This document shows positions 36,097 to 45,407 of a stretch of DNA of 64,000 nt, one piece after another. Source of the DNA: Paenibacillus sp. UNC451MF (GTDB lineage: Bacteria > Bacillota > Bacilli > Paenibacillales > NBRC-103111); assembly GCF_000686845.1 (NCBI RefSeq), contig NZ_JMLS01000004.1, positions 310,001 through 374,000 of the forward strand, in the 5' to 3' direction. The translations under genes and the position numbers were made by a program. The number at the start of each line of letters is the position of its first letter. Position 1 is the stretch's first letter. The notes beneath the pieces were generated by a model that ran no database searches, was not told the DNA's origin, and worked only from the letters and a program-made list of their open reading frames with translations.

Positions 36097-37703
36097 ATGC
36101 TGCCGCTCCCTTTCCTGGCTCGATATTCCTTGGGCGTCATTCCAGTATTTCGCTTGAAGATGACGCTGAAATATTGCGGGTCGCTGTAGCCTACTCTAGC
36201 GGCGATGTCATAGGTCTTCAGCTGGGTAATGCTGAGCAGCTCTTTCGCTTTCTCCAGTCGGGTTCGAGTTAAATATTCAACGAAGGTTTCTCCGGTATGG
36301 AGCTTGAACTGAGCACTGAAATAACTCATGCTCATATAAATATGATTGCATACATGCTGAAGAGAAAAGCTCTCGTCGTTGTAATGGTCCCGGATAAAGG
36401 TTTCGGCTTGCTTCATCTGCGATTGGGTCACATCCGTTCTTTTAGCGGCAAGATAGCATATGATCTGCTCACACTGATGCTCGAGCCACGTTTGTACCTC
36501 ATTCAATGTTTTCATAGATGTAAGCTTGGAAAACGGGTTGTCCGCGAACAGATCTGAATGGTCGAATCCAGCCTCCGATACCATGTTCATTAAAGCCACT
36601 AACAGCTTGTAAAAGGTTCCATAGCATTGATCGATCGAAGACACCGACTTGCGTAGATCGTCGATTCCTTCCTTTAAATATTGTGCTGCCTTCGGTACGC
36701 TTCCTGTCTTCATTGCAGATAACAGCTTCTTCTCCCACTCATTGTACTTAATACTGTTGAAGCTTTTGCCGAATTCAAGGTCGCTGATAGAAATAATCTG
36801 GCTCTTGCCGAGCAGAAACCGGTAATCCAATGCTGAGTTTGCTTCTTGAAACGATTGAGATAACTGCTGCAGCTCGGGATACGTTCTGCCAATCCCCATA
36901 GAAAAAGACATATTCAGCACCTTTTCCACACTATGCTTGGCATGACCGGTCAACTTCTGTACGATTAGCGGAATCAATCCAGGATCTCCTGAATAGAGAA
37001 TGGCGATTTTCTCGTCTCGCGTCCGAAATACGATACCTCCCTCCTGCTCAAATATTTCCTGAATAATATTAAAAGCCGCAAAACGCAGCAGCTCTATTTC
37101 TGACTCTTGATCTTCATACGAATCCCGCTTAAAATCATCGATGTCTCCTACAATGGCCGTATAGGCAGGACCTGGCAGTGAGAGGCAAAAATATCGAAAT
37201 TTCCGTTCGATTTCTTCCTTCTTCATCCGTGAAACGGCCATGCGCTCGAGAAAGCGTTCCTTCAGCAAGGGCAAGCTTTGGTTAAGCTGGAGCTTCAGCT
37301 GACTGAGGTCTTCTCTTTTTGCTCGTGCATCATCGAGCTCCTGCTTCATTTTCAATAAAAAGGCTGTGAATTCCTGTGAGTTAACCGGCTTCAGCAAGTA
37401 ATCCTTCACCTTTAGCTTAATCGCCTGCTTGGCATATTCAAAATCCTCGTAGCCCGTTACAATGACTACGACTACGTCCCGATATTGCTCAGCAATTCGT
37501 TCGGCAAGTTCCAGACCATCCATAAACGGCATACAAATGTCCGTAATGACAATGTCCGGCTGCAGCTGCTCCATTGATTCCAGTGCATCACGTCCATTGA
37601 CGAAATCGCCAACCAATTCAAATCCGCAGGAGGTCCAGTTCGTTTTGCGCTTGATCCCTTCCCTAACCTCATCTTCATCGTCAATAAGGATGATTTTATA
37701 CAT
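36093..37703 (-). CDS. Response regulator, YesN type (receiver + AraC DNA-binding)
   Basis: The protein has 536 residues. The receiver domain covers residues 1-120, with phospho-Asp in PDIVITDICMPFMDGLELAE and the conserved Lys in KDYLLKPVNS. The middle is a linker with a degenerate GGDEF-like region. The C-terminal AraC domain shows helix-turn-helices CNHIYMSMSYFSAQFKLHTG and IAARVGYSDPQYFSVIFKRN. It probably activates the ribose-type ABC operon upstream and perhaps its own operon. Confidence 0.94.
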   Translation of the reverse strand: MYKIILIDDEDEVREGIKRKTNWTSCGFELVGDFVNGRDALESMEQLQPDIVITDICMPFMDGLELAERIAEQYRDVVVVIVTGYEDFEYAKQAIKLKVKDYLLKPVNSQEFTAFLLKMKQELDDARAKREDLSQLKLQLNQSLPLLKERFLERMAVSRMKKEEIERKFRYFCLSLPGPAYTAIVGDIDDFKRDSYEDQESEIELLRFAAFNIIQEIFEQEGGIVFRTRDEKIAILYSGDPGLIPLIVQKLTGHAKHSVEKVLNMSFSMGIGRTYPELQQLSQSFQEANSALDYRFLLGKSQIISISDLEFGKSFNSIKYNEWEKKLLSAMKTGSVPKAAQYLKEGIDDLRKSVSSIDQCYGTFYKLLVALMNMVSEAGFDHSDLFADNPFSKLTSMKTLNEVQTWLEHQCEQIICYLAAKRTDVTQSQMKQAETFIRDHYNDESFSLQHVCNHIYMSMSYFSAQFKLHTGETFVEYLTRTRLEKAKELLSITQLKTYDIAARVGYSDPQYFSVIFKRNTGMTPKEYRARKGSGSI

Positions 37704-37819
37704 TCGGATGCGCTACCTCTCTTTAGTCTGCTTCTGCCAGAAAAAGGCTTGTTACTTCATTGTATACAGACCTCGATTCGCTCAGCAACAAAAAAGTTCC
37801 AATTCGGAGAAACGAAGGA

Positions 37820-37855
37820 AGAGAGGCTGCCCCTTGCGGAACAGCCCCTTCTATT
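37820..37855 (-). terminator. Weak terminator after the sugar ABC operon
   Basis: GGGGCTG and CAGCCTC arms on the minus strand form an imperfect hairpin followed by pyrimidine-rich TCTCTTCCTT. It lies between the binding-lipoprotein stop (37889) and the response regulator start (37703). Confidence 0.4.
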
Positions 37856-37888
37856 ATTTGAACAATGCATCCTGAGTGTAGGGTCCGA

Positions 37889-38920
37889 TCAATTATAAAG
37901 CAATGGTTTGATTTGATCCGAATCAATATTTGTCTTATCGTACCAGTGGAAGCCCGTATCGATATTTTTCTTCACACTTTCTCCCTTAATAGCTTGAACC
38001 GCAGCTTTTACAGACCAATAGCCAATACCGATAGGGTCCTGAGTAATAGCGCCGGCCATTTTGCCACTGCGGATCGCATCGATCTGCTGCTTGCCTGAAT
38101 CGTATCCAATGATGACGATTTTCCCTTCTTTTTTCAGCTCAGTCACTCCATTCAGCACCCCGATGGCTGATCCTTCGTTAGCACCGAAGAATCCTTTGAC
38201 ATTCGGATGTGCCTGAATAATCGCTTTGGTCAAATCGGTCGATTTCAGCTGGTCTCCGCCGCCGTATTGAATGTCGACAATTTTGATTTTCGGATATTTC
38301 TCTTTGATCTGATTGACAAAGCCGTCCCTTCTATCAATCCCTGTACGGCTTGTTTGGTCATGTACAACCAAAGCAATTTCACCCTCATTGCCGATTAGCG
38401 AAGCCATCTTATCAGCTGCCAATGCAGCAGCCGCTTTATTATCTGTGGCTGCGGTCGTAACCGGGATATCACTATCCACCCCGGAGTCGAAGCCTACGAC
38501 AGGGATGTTGGCTGCCTTTGCTTTTTGCAGTAGAGGAAGCGCTGCTTTACTGTCTAAAGCGGCGAAAGCGATCGCTTTCGGATTTTTGCCTAGTGCGGCC
38601 TGGAGCATCTCAATCTGTTTGTCTACCTGAGTTTCGGTTTCCGGTCCTTCGAAGGTAATTTCAACCTGAAACTCCTTGGCTGCTTTCTCAGCCCCTTGCT
38701 TGACCGCCTGCCAGAACTGATGCTGAAACCCTTTGGAAATAAGGGGAATGTACACTTTATCCGATTTCTTAGGATCTGGTGCAGGTGTAGCTGCTGTTGT
38801 ATTATCTTTCGGTTTCTCGGTCGGTGCTGAGGCAGGCGTATTTGTACCGCAAGCTCCGAGTAATGTAGTAGTCAGCAGCATGAGGGCCGCCGTAAGGATC
38901 AGCTTTTTTCCTTTTTTCAT
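37889..38920 (-). CDS. Sugar-binding lipoprotein (ribose/galactose type)
   Basis: This lipoprotein has 343 residues, with lipobox LLGAC near residue 22 and a Thr/Pro/Ala/Lys-rich linker. A periplasmic-binding domain follows (GFQHQFWQAVKQGAEKAAKE, VVGFDSGVDSDIPVTTAATD). AAGGGGAG lies 8 bases from the ATG at 38920; the frame's earlier start (38989) has no such site. It is the third gene of the ATPase-permease-binding protein operon. Substrate by context: L-arabinose or another pentose or furanose. Confidence 0.92.
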   Translation of the reverse strand: MKKGKKLILTAALMLLTTTLLGACGTNTPASAPTEKPKDNTTAATPAPDPKKSDKVYIPLISKGFQHQFWQAVKQGAEKAAKEFQVEITFEGPETETQVDKQIEMLQAALGKNPKAIAFAALDSKAALPLLQKAKAANIPVVGFDSGVDSDIPVTTAATDNKAAAALAADKMASLIGNEGEIALVVHDQTSRTGIDRRDGFVNQIKEKYPKIKIVDIQYGGGDQLKSTDLTKAIIQAHPNVKGFFGANEGSAIGVLNGVTELKKEGKIVIIGYDSGKQQIDAIRSGKMAGAITQDPIGIGYWSVKAAVQAIKGESVKKNIDTGFHWYDKTNIDSDQIKPLLYN

Positions 38921-38990
38921 ACTCATTTCTCCCCTTACTATTAAATGGATTGTATGTGACTCCATGACTGGAGACGATACCGATATCAAG

Positions 38991-39983
38991 TCATTTTTTA
39001 CGGCGCCTCAAAATGTCCGCATACACGGCCAACATAACGACCAATCCTACAATGACCGTCTGCCATTCCTGTGGAACCGATAAAATACGCAGTCCATTCG
39101 TTAATACACTCATGATTAGAGCGCCGATTACGGTTCCCAAAATGGACCCATGCCCACCGCTCAGCGATGTTCCTCCTATCACTACGGCTGCAATCGCTTC
39201 CAATTCATAGCCTTGCCCCAGAGCCGGTTGGGCTGAGTTTAAACGTGATGCCATCATAATTCCCGCAATCCCACTGAATACCCCTGTCAGCGTGTAGATG
39301 AGCACCTTCCAAAAGTGAACGTTAACCCCAGATAAACGGGTCGCCTCTTCGTTACTCCCAAGAGCAAAGTTAAATCGGCCGATAATCGTTCGGGTTAGAA
39401 TAAGACTCGCCACTATCGCAGCAGCGAAAAAAATAAGCACAGCATTAGGGATATCCCACCCCGGTATAATCGATCCGATAACTGAACTCATAGAAATTTT
39501 GGTAAAGGCAGGCATATCGTTAAAATAAATGGGCTTTGTACCCGAAATCACAAGCGATAGTCCCTTAGTGATCATCATCATCGCTAATGTTGCAATGAAC
39601 GGCGGAATCTTCATTTTGGCAACCGCCAAACCGCTAATAAGACCACATAGCGCTCCTGTAGCTATCCCGCCAATAACACCCATTGGTAAAGGTAAATGCC
39701 ATATCGTGATAATAACTCCAGTCATTACCGCTGAAAAAGTCATTACAGTGCCCACCGCCAGATCTATACCTCCGGTAATGATGACGAAGGTAGACCCTAG
39801 AGCTAGTATTCCTATAACGGCTGTCGACAGCATGATGCCAACAATGTTATCAAATTGAAAAAAGTTGCTGGATGATATCGAGAAAAAGATAACCAATACA
39901 ATCAGACTGGCAAAAGCCAGCAATTTTTGTGTCGCACCGGTTTTAACCGTCGTCTGTTTTTTACGGACTGCCGTCATTTCCAT
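38991..39983 (-). CDS. Sugar ABC transporter permease (RbsC/AraH type)
   Basis: This membrane protein has 330 residues and about nine or ten helices. Family motifs are ALGSTFVIITGGIDLAVGTV, FALGSNEEATRLSGVNV and AIAAVVIGGTSLSGGHGSIL. It forms the homodimeric channel of a CUT2 importer. It is 11 bases after the ATPase gene and ends 70 bases before the binding-protein gene. Confidence 0.95.
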   Translation of the reverse strand: MEMTAVRKKQTTVKTGATQKLLAFASLIVLVIFFSISSSNFFQFDNIVGIMLSTAVIGILALGSTFVIITGGIDLAVGTVMTFSAVMTGVIITIWHLPLPMGVIGGIATGALCGLISGLAVAKMKIPPFIATLAMMMITKGLSLVISGTKPIYFNDMPAFTKISMSSVIGSIIPGWDIPNAVLIFFAAAIVASLILTRTIIGRFNFALGSNEEATRLSGVNVHFWKVLIYTLTGVFSGIAGIMMASRLNSAQPALGQGYELEAIAAVVIGGTSLSGGHGSILGTVIGALIMSVLTNGLRILSVPQEWQTVIVGLVVMLAVYADILRRRKK

Positions 39984-39994
39984 CTTGCTTCCCC

Positions 39995-41497
39995 CTATTC
40001 GTTGCGCATCGTAGCATATCTCATAATCCTTTCCTGAGTTGCTTGTTCACTGTCAAGCTCACCCGTTATACGTCCCTCACACATGATCACAATGCGATGG
40101 CTCATCCTAAGAATTTCCGGAAGATCTGAGGAGATCATTATGATCGATTTGCCCTGTTCGGCGAGTTGATCCAGTAGTTTATAGATCTCCGTCTTCGCGC
40201 CAACATCAACTCCCCGAGTAGGTTCGTCAAAAATTAAGATATCGCAATCGCGAAGAAGCCATTTGCTAATAACCACCTTTTGTTGATTGCCACCCGAAAG
40301 AAACTTCACTTTTTGATCTATTCCAGGTGTTTTGATCTTCATGGATTCAACGTATTGCGTTGAGGCATTCATGATTTGATAATCGTTCAACCAGCCTACT
40401 GCATGATTAAATTTCTCTAATGATCCGATAGTAATATTCGTCTGAACATCCATGTCTACCATGAGTCCGAATTGCTTGCGGTCTTCCGACAAATATCCTA
40501 TCCCATGGCGAACTGCATGGTGCGGCTGCTTGATTCGAACTTTCTGACCGTGAATGCGAATCTCACCAGAATCAATAGGATCTGCTCCGAATATGGCCCT
40601 GGCCACTTCCGTACGACCCGCTCCCATTAAACCGGCGAACCCTAGAATCTCCCCTTTTCGCAGGGAAAAAGTCACATCCTTGATCGTTCCTTTTCGATTC
40701 AGTTTACTGACCTCCAGCACCGTTTCTTGATTAACACTGCCAATCGATGGTTTTGCAGTTTGGTATAGCTCCCTGCCGACCATCATTGCTATTATGCGAT
40801 CCGTCGTTACCTCTTGAGTCGGAACCGTATCAATATAGCAGCCGTCCCTCATGACCGTGATCCGATCCGTGATCCGCTTGAGTTCCTCCATCCGATGTGA
40901 GATATACACAATGCCCACACCATTTGCTTTAAGCTCGCCAATAATCCTGAACAAGTCATTAATCTCACTATCCGTCAATGCAGCAGTCGGCTCATCCATA
41001 ATGAGCACTTGCGATTGGAACGAAAGCGCTTTGGCTATCTCCACCATTTGCTGTTGAGCAACGGTCAGCTCGGACACTAAAGTTCGCGGGTCCAATTGCA
41101 GCTTGATCCGGTTAAATAAGAGCTGCGCTTGATCATTCAGTAATTTTTCATTTAGGAACAGCTTGAGTATTTTCCCCGGCTCTCTGCCTATAAAAATGTT
41201 TTGGGCTATGGTTAGATGTGGCATTAGATTCAGCTCTTGATGAATCATACTGATCCCCAATTGCTGTGCGGTTCTTGTATTGGGAATGTGGATCTCCTTA
41301 CCTTTATAGCGAAGAATTCCCGCATCCTTCTGATAAACCCCTGTAAGCACTTTCATTAATGTCGATTTACCAGCCCCATTTTCGCCTACCAAAGCATGAA
41401 CTTCACCCGGCATTAAAGTGAACTTACATTGATTCAGAGCGTGTACACCTGGAAAATGCTTGTCGATTCCTTCCAATTCAACTAGAGGCTCAATCAT
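39995..41497 (-). CDS. Sugar ABC transporter ATPase, two-domain (RbsA/AraG type)
   Basis: This ATPase has 500 residues and two ABC domains. The first has a full Walker A ([17 protein letters not shown]) and the signature [16 protein letters not shown]. The second has the degenerate Walker A ([16 protein letters not shown]) usual for the family and the signature [16 protein letters not shown]. It powers the CUT2 importer and is the first gene of its operon. The frame reaches 41560, but family alignment and a GGTGG site favour the ATG at 41497. Confidence 0.95.
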   Translation of the reverse strand: MIEPLVELEGIDKHFPGVHALNQCKFTLMPGEVHALVGENGAGKSTLMKVLTGVYQKDAGILRYKGKEIHIPNTRTAQQLGISMIHQELNLMPHLTIAQNIFIGREPGKILKLFLNEKLLNDQAQLLFNRIKLQLDPRTLVSELTVAQQQMVEIAKALSFQSQVLIMDEPTAALTDSEINDLFRIIGELKANGVGIVYISHRMEELKRITDRITVMRDGCYIDTVPTQEVTTDRIIAMMVGRELYQTAKPSIGSVNQETVLEVSKLNRKGTIKDVTFSLRKGEILGFAGLMGAGRTEVARAIFGADPIDSGEIRIHGQKVRIKQPHHAVRHGIGYLSEDRKQFGLMVDMDVQTNITIGSLEKFNHAVGWLNDYQIMNASTQYVESMKIKTPGIDQKVKFLSGGNQQKVVISKWLLRDCDILIFDEPTRGVDVGAKTEIYKLLDQLAEQGKSIIMISSDLPEILRMSHRIVIMCEGRITGELDSEQATQERIMRYATMRNE

Positions 41498-41626
41498 TAC
41501 AGCCACCACCAACACCTCGAATCCCTTATTAACTATGAGTTCATTGTATAACCGGACCAAGGCGAAAAGAATGGAGTAATCTCTTGAAAAAGGTTTAAAA
41601 TCTTACGATCTACACCTGCCTGAACG

Positions 41627-41685
41627 CAAAAAAAGGCCATTTCGCAAACAACGATAAGTTGCTTACAAAACAGCCCTGTCTAATA
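41627..41685 (-). terminator. Terminator of the ugp-glpQ operon
   Basis: On the minus strand GTAAGCAAC pairs with GTTGTTTGC around TTATC. An outer GGGC/GCCT pairing and seven T follow. It lies directly after the glpQ stop. Confidence 0.82.
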
Positions 41686-41690
41686 CATTT

Positions 41691-42407
41691 TTATTTAGAC
41701 GCCGTCTCCAGAAAACACGCTTTCCACTTTTCCAGCTCGTTGGTGCATACCCAAACACCAGGGTACTGCTTACGTATTTGACGCATATCTGCTTCAGCAT
41801 CAATGGTCCAAGCAATAAGCTGAATGCCTTTCTCTTCGCACAAACGTACATAATCATCGGTTAAATAAATATATTTGACAGAGATGTACTTAGCGTCGAT
41901 CTCCTTGGCAAAGTCGAAAATCGAAGGTGTCGCACCATATATGACGAGCCCCACCTCGATATCCTTGGATAGTTGACGCATCCGTTGAATGGAATAGTGA
42001 TCGAACGAGGTTACAAATACTTGATCCTGAACATCGCAAGCGTTAATCACTTCAAGTACTTTTTCTTCGATTCCAGTGTACAAGCTGCCGCTTTGCTTCA
42101 GCTCAATGTCCACTCTGGCTCTTCCTTTAGCCAAGCTTAACACCTGTTCCAAAGTCGGAATGGATTGTTCAGCGTTCGTCCGCAGCTTCTGAAGCTCTTC
42201 CCACGTATAGTCGAGAACGAGCCCTTTCCCATTGGTCGTACGGTTTACTGTAGGATCGTGAATGACGACCGGAACACCATCCTTCGTCAAATTCACATCT
42301 AACTCCAAATGGCTGTAAGATAGATCCAATGCAGCTTGAAATGAAACAAGCGTATTCTCCGGGTATTTCTTAGGGTACCCGCGATGTGCCAATCCGACGA
42401 TACTCAT
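41691..42407 (-). CDS. glpQ: Glycerophosphodiester phosphodiesterase
   Basis: This TIM-barrel enzyme has 238 residues, with AHRGYPKKYPENTLVSFQAA at the start (catalytic His-Arg), LELDVNLTKDGVPVVIHDP (metal Glu/Asp and second His) and a C-terminal IQLIAWTID. It cleaves glycerophosphodiesters to glycerol-3-phosphate and an alcohol. There is no signal peptide, so it acts on imported substrate, as UgpQ does. AGGAGG lies 6 bases from the ATG at 42407. It is the last gene of the ugp-like operon and feeds glpD further along. Confidence 0.93.
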   Translation of the reverse strand: MSIVGLAHRGYPKKYPENTLVSFQAALDLSYSHLELDVNLTKDGVPVVIHDPTVNRTTNGKGLVLDYTWEELQKLRTNAEQSIPTLEQVLSLAKGRARVDIELKQSGSLYTGIEEKVLEVINACDVQDQVFVTSFDHYSIQRMRQLSKDIEVGLVIYGATPSIFDFAKEIDAKYISVKYIYLTDDYVRLCEEKGIQLIAWTIDAEADMRQIRKQYPGVWVCTNELEKWKACFLETASK

Positions 42408-42421
42408 GTTCATCCTCCTGT

Positions 42422-43552
42422 TTAATCGGTCATTGTCAACAGTTGAATACGATCCAGCGCATAGCTGGATGAAGCCTTGTACGTGCTCGCACCGGACTCG
42501 AACAATAGGTATAGCGTCTCTTTCGAATAAACGACTCCTTCAGACATCGGTGGAATCGGCATCGTTTCCGGCTTGTTCTTTGAATCCAGGAACCATACAG
42601 GTACGGATTCAGTGCCGATAACCACTTTAGTGTGAGGCTGTTCAGCCAGCACATTTTTTTGTTGGATTAATGCACTAGCGGCATTGCGTCCAGATGATTG
42701 ACTCAGCAATATCTTATTCTTTAAGACCGCCATCCCTTGAACGCTGTCCGGTATGGATAAAATATAATCCGGTACTACTGGCGTATTGGCTTTCGCTGCC
42801 TTATTGGCAGGAAGCAAATCAGTCTGTGGATCCAGCTTGAAGCCTACGGTCCATGCTTTATATTCCTTATCATCACGATTGTTCATATAATGCGATTTTT
42901 CCGTTGGATAATCCTTGCCATTGGCATATTCGCCCACCCACAGAACGCCATCACTATATGTAGTGAAGGATGCCCTTGTGTCCGTACGAATAGAGCCTTT
43001 GAATGTAAGCTTCGTATCATTCCCGGCATTAATCACGTCTTCTAGATTAAGCTGATAGACAAGATTGTCCGATGAAATCCATACATGGCTTTTGCTGACC
43101 GTAACGCCCCCGGCATGACCAGTGTAAGGCTTGTCGGCCTCCTTGTAAAGCTCCATTACTTTCACCATCGACCCGGTACCGGCATCCACTACCGACAACA
43201 GGCTAGGAAGGCCACCTTCTCTGTAATGACTGATGAGAATCCAATTTTTTTCTTCAATAAATCCGATTCCCTGAGGAACCGCTTTTTGCATTAAAGCCGG
43301 AACGATCGGCCCCTGCTTTGCTGCCTGCAAGAAAGGCTTAATTTCCGGAAAATCTATACGGATTTTAATGCCAGCTTCTTCCTGTGTTATTTTTCCGTTG
43401 TTCGCTGCGGTTTTTTCGTCCGGCTTTTTCGAATCTACGGATACCGCTTGTTCTGGTGCTTTCTTGGCATTACCTGCTGCTGACGACTGACAGCCGGCTG
43501 CTGTCAAACATAGCATACCGGATAGTACAATCATAACTGCTTTATGCTTCAA
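42422..43552 (-). CDS. Lipoprotein of unknown function (possible beta-propeller)
   Basis: This protein has 376 residues. The lipobox LTAAGC near residue 21 and a charged, Lys/Ala-rich linker mark a surface lipoprotein. The rest has repeated beta-rich segments (NWILISHYREGG, GGVTVSKSHVWISSDNLVYQ, VLWVGEYANGK, QGMAVLKNKILLSQSS) that suggest a six- or seven-bladed propeller. No family with known function is recognised. Its place between the Ugp-type permeases and glpQ suggests a role in binding or processing teichoic acid or glycerophosphodiester outside the cell. Confidence 0.8.
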   Translation of the reverse strand: MKHKAVMIVLSGMLCLTAAGCQSSAAGNAKKAPEQAVSVDSKKPDEKTAANNGKITQEEAGIKIRIDFPEIKPFLQAAKQGPIVPALMQKAVPQGIGFIEEKNWILISHYREGGLPSLLSVVDAGTGSMVKVMELYKEADKPYTGHAGGVTVSKSHVWISSDNLVYQLNLEDVINAGNDTKLTFKGSIRTDTRASFTTYSDGVLWVGEYANGKDYPTEKSHYMNNRDDKEYKAWTVGFKLDPQTDLLPANKAAKANTPVVPDYILSIPDSVQGMAVLKNKILLSQSSGRNAASALIQQKNVLAEQPHTKVVIGTESVPVWFLDSKNKPETMPIPPMSEGVVYSKETLYLLFESGASTYKASSSYALDRIQLLTMTD

Positions 43553-43594
43553 AATGACAGCCTCCTTGTTCCCCTCTGCGGGATACGATCCCCA

Positions 43595-44425
43595 TTACTT
43601 AAAGGTCGAATTGGCCATGGCCGCCACAATATATTTTTGAGCGAAGATGAACACCAACACGATCGGCAAAATGACAACTACACTTGCTGCCATCAACAGA
43701 TGGAAGTTTAATGCTTCGTTACCTGCGATTGAATCCCTCATCATGGCGATACCGACTGTCAGCACACGCATTTGATTAGAGTTTGTCATAACCAGAGGCC
43801 AGAAGTATGAGTTCCAGCTATGGATAAAGCTGATAACCAGTAATGTTATCACCGTAGGAAAAGCCATTGGCGTCAGAATACGGTAAAGAATTTGTACACG
43901 GTTCGCTCCATCCACCTTGGCCGCCTCGATAACATCATTGTTGATGGATTTGAACGTTTGACGCAGCAGGAATATTCCATAAGCCGAGGCTGCGTGTGGA
44001 ATGATTAACGCATAAAAAGTGTTGATCCACCCCAGTTTGGACATCATGACATACACAGGTACAAATGTTACTTGATCCGGTACGATCAGCGCAGCCAGTA
44101 CAAGGATAAACAGCTTTTCTCTTCCTGCAAAAGTCCCTTTGGCAAAAGCATAGGCTGCCATAAGTCCAATGTTGATTTGAAGGAAGATAATCCCTGCCGT
44201 CTGAATCAAGGTATTGGAAGCAAACCTCCAAAACGGGATGGCGTTAAAAGCTTGAAAGAAGTTTTGCCACATCAATTTCTCCGGCCAAAACGTCGGTACC
44301 GCAAGTCGAAGCTCATGTGGTGACTTCAAAGCAGTAACCAGCATCCAGTAAACCGGAAAAAAGATAAGAATCGTAATGAGAATTGCCACAGTATAACGGG
44401 TGGTTACCCCTAGTGATTTCGTCAT
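43595..44425 (-). CDS. ugpE: Glycerol-3-phosphate/diester-type ABC permease (UgpE-like)
   Basis: This membrane protein has 276 residues and six helices. The EAA loop reads VIEAAKVDGANRVQILYRIL. It is a CUT1 permease; assignment to the Ugp type rests on the neighbouring glpQ and glpD/glpP genes, since CUT1 permeases cannot be told apart by eye. It pairs with the permease 11 bases upstream. Confidence 0.85.
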   Translation of the reverse strand: MTKSLGVTTRYTVAILITILIFFPVYWMLVTALKSPHELRLAVPTFWPEKLMWQNFFQAFNAIPFWRFASNTLIQTAGIIFLQINIGLMAAYAFAKGTFAGREKLFILVLAALIVPDQVTFVPVYVMMSKLGWINTFYALIIPHAASAYGIFLLRQTFKSINNDVIEAAKVDGANRVQILYRILTPMAFPTVITLLVISFIHSWNSYFWPLVMTNSNQMRVLTVGIAMMRDSIAGNEALNFHLLMAASVVVILPIVLVFIFAQKYIVAAMANSTFK

Positions 44426-44436
44426 TGATCTATAAC

Positions 44437-45387
44437 CTACCCTTCATAATGAACTTTCTTCTTGGAGACATACATCTGCACCATAGTCAACAGTACGATG
44501 ATGATGAAGAAAATGATGACCAGCGCAGACGCTCTACCTGTTTTGAATTCAGAGAAAGCCATCGTGTAAATCCAGTAAACCATCGCTTTGGTCGATTCCA
44601 AAGGTCCACCATTGGTCATAATATCAACGGATTGGAACACCTGCATCGAAGAAATAAAGTTGGTGACGACAAGAAACAGTGTAATCGGAGACAGCAGCGG
44701 AAGCGTAATATTCCAGAACTGCGTCCATTTGCTGGCTCCATCAATACTTGAAGCTTCGTAGTACTCAACCGGAATACCGCGTAATCCAGCGATAAAGATA
44801 ATCATTGCAAAGCCTACGCCCTTCCACACCGATACGGTAATAAGAACCCACAGCGCGGTTTTCGGATTTTGCAGCCATTGCACCTTTTCTACTCCTAATA
44901 GCTCTAACAGCTCGTTCATCAAGCCATACTGTGAGTTAAAGATCCAAAGAAAGATCATAGACACAATAACCATGGAAATGTAGTGCGGCATGAAAATCAG
45001 CATTCTCAAGAAGTTGAAGAAACGGGATGATACATTAAATAATAGCGCTAACAAAAGCCCGATTCCCAAGGTCAATACAACATCTAAGACCGTGTACGTA
45101 AACGTTATTCTTAGTACGTTGTAAAATGTTTCATTAGTAAGAAGCTTCTCATAATTATCGAACCCTACAAATTGCTTTACAGGCTTCGTCATATTCCAGT
45201 TAGTAAAGCTTAAATAGAACGAGTTCAATAGCGGATAATAAATGAATATAACCAGAAACGCCAAAGCTGGCAGGGCGAAGGAAAAATCCTTCAACCCCTC
45301 CAGTAGACGATAAGTGGAGCGCTTCATACCCGGTTTGGCAACCGTTTGAACCCTCGTGTTTACATTTGTGCTTTCTGTTTCTTTCAT
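44437..45387 (-). CDS. ugpA: Glycerol-3-phosphate/diester-type ABC permease (UgpA-like)
   Basis: This membrane protein has 316 residues, with a longer N-terminal cytoplasmic tail and six helices. The EAA loop is YYEASSIDGASKWTQFWNIT. It is the second gene of the operon, 20 bases after the binding-protein gene. No ATPase is encoded nearby, as for the other CUT1 system in the window. Confidence 0.85.
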   Translation of the reverse strand: MKETESTNVNTRVQTVAKPGMKRSTYRLLEGLKDFSFALPALAFLVIFIYYPLLNSFYLSFTNWNMTKPVKQFVGFDNYEKLLTNETFYNVLRITFTYTVLDVVLTLGIGLLLALLFNVSSRFFNFLRMLIFMPHYISMVIVSMIFLWIFNSQYGLMNELLELLGVEKVQWLQNPKTALWVLITVSVWKGVGFAMIIFIAGLRGIPVEYYEASSIDGASKWTQFWNITLPLLSPITLFLVVTNFISSMQVFQSVDIMTNGGPLESTKAMVYWIYTMAFSEFKTGRASALVIIFFIIIVLLTMVQMYVSKKKVHYEG

Positions 45388-45407
45388 TGTGCTGCTCCTT
45401 TCGGGGC

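Noticed and set aside
41500-41626. Promoter or AraR box before the ribose-type ABC operon
   Set aside because: TATACA-like sequence is present near 41547, but no convincing -35 or palindrome close to the AraR consensus was seen.
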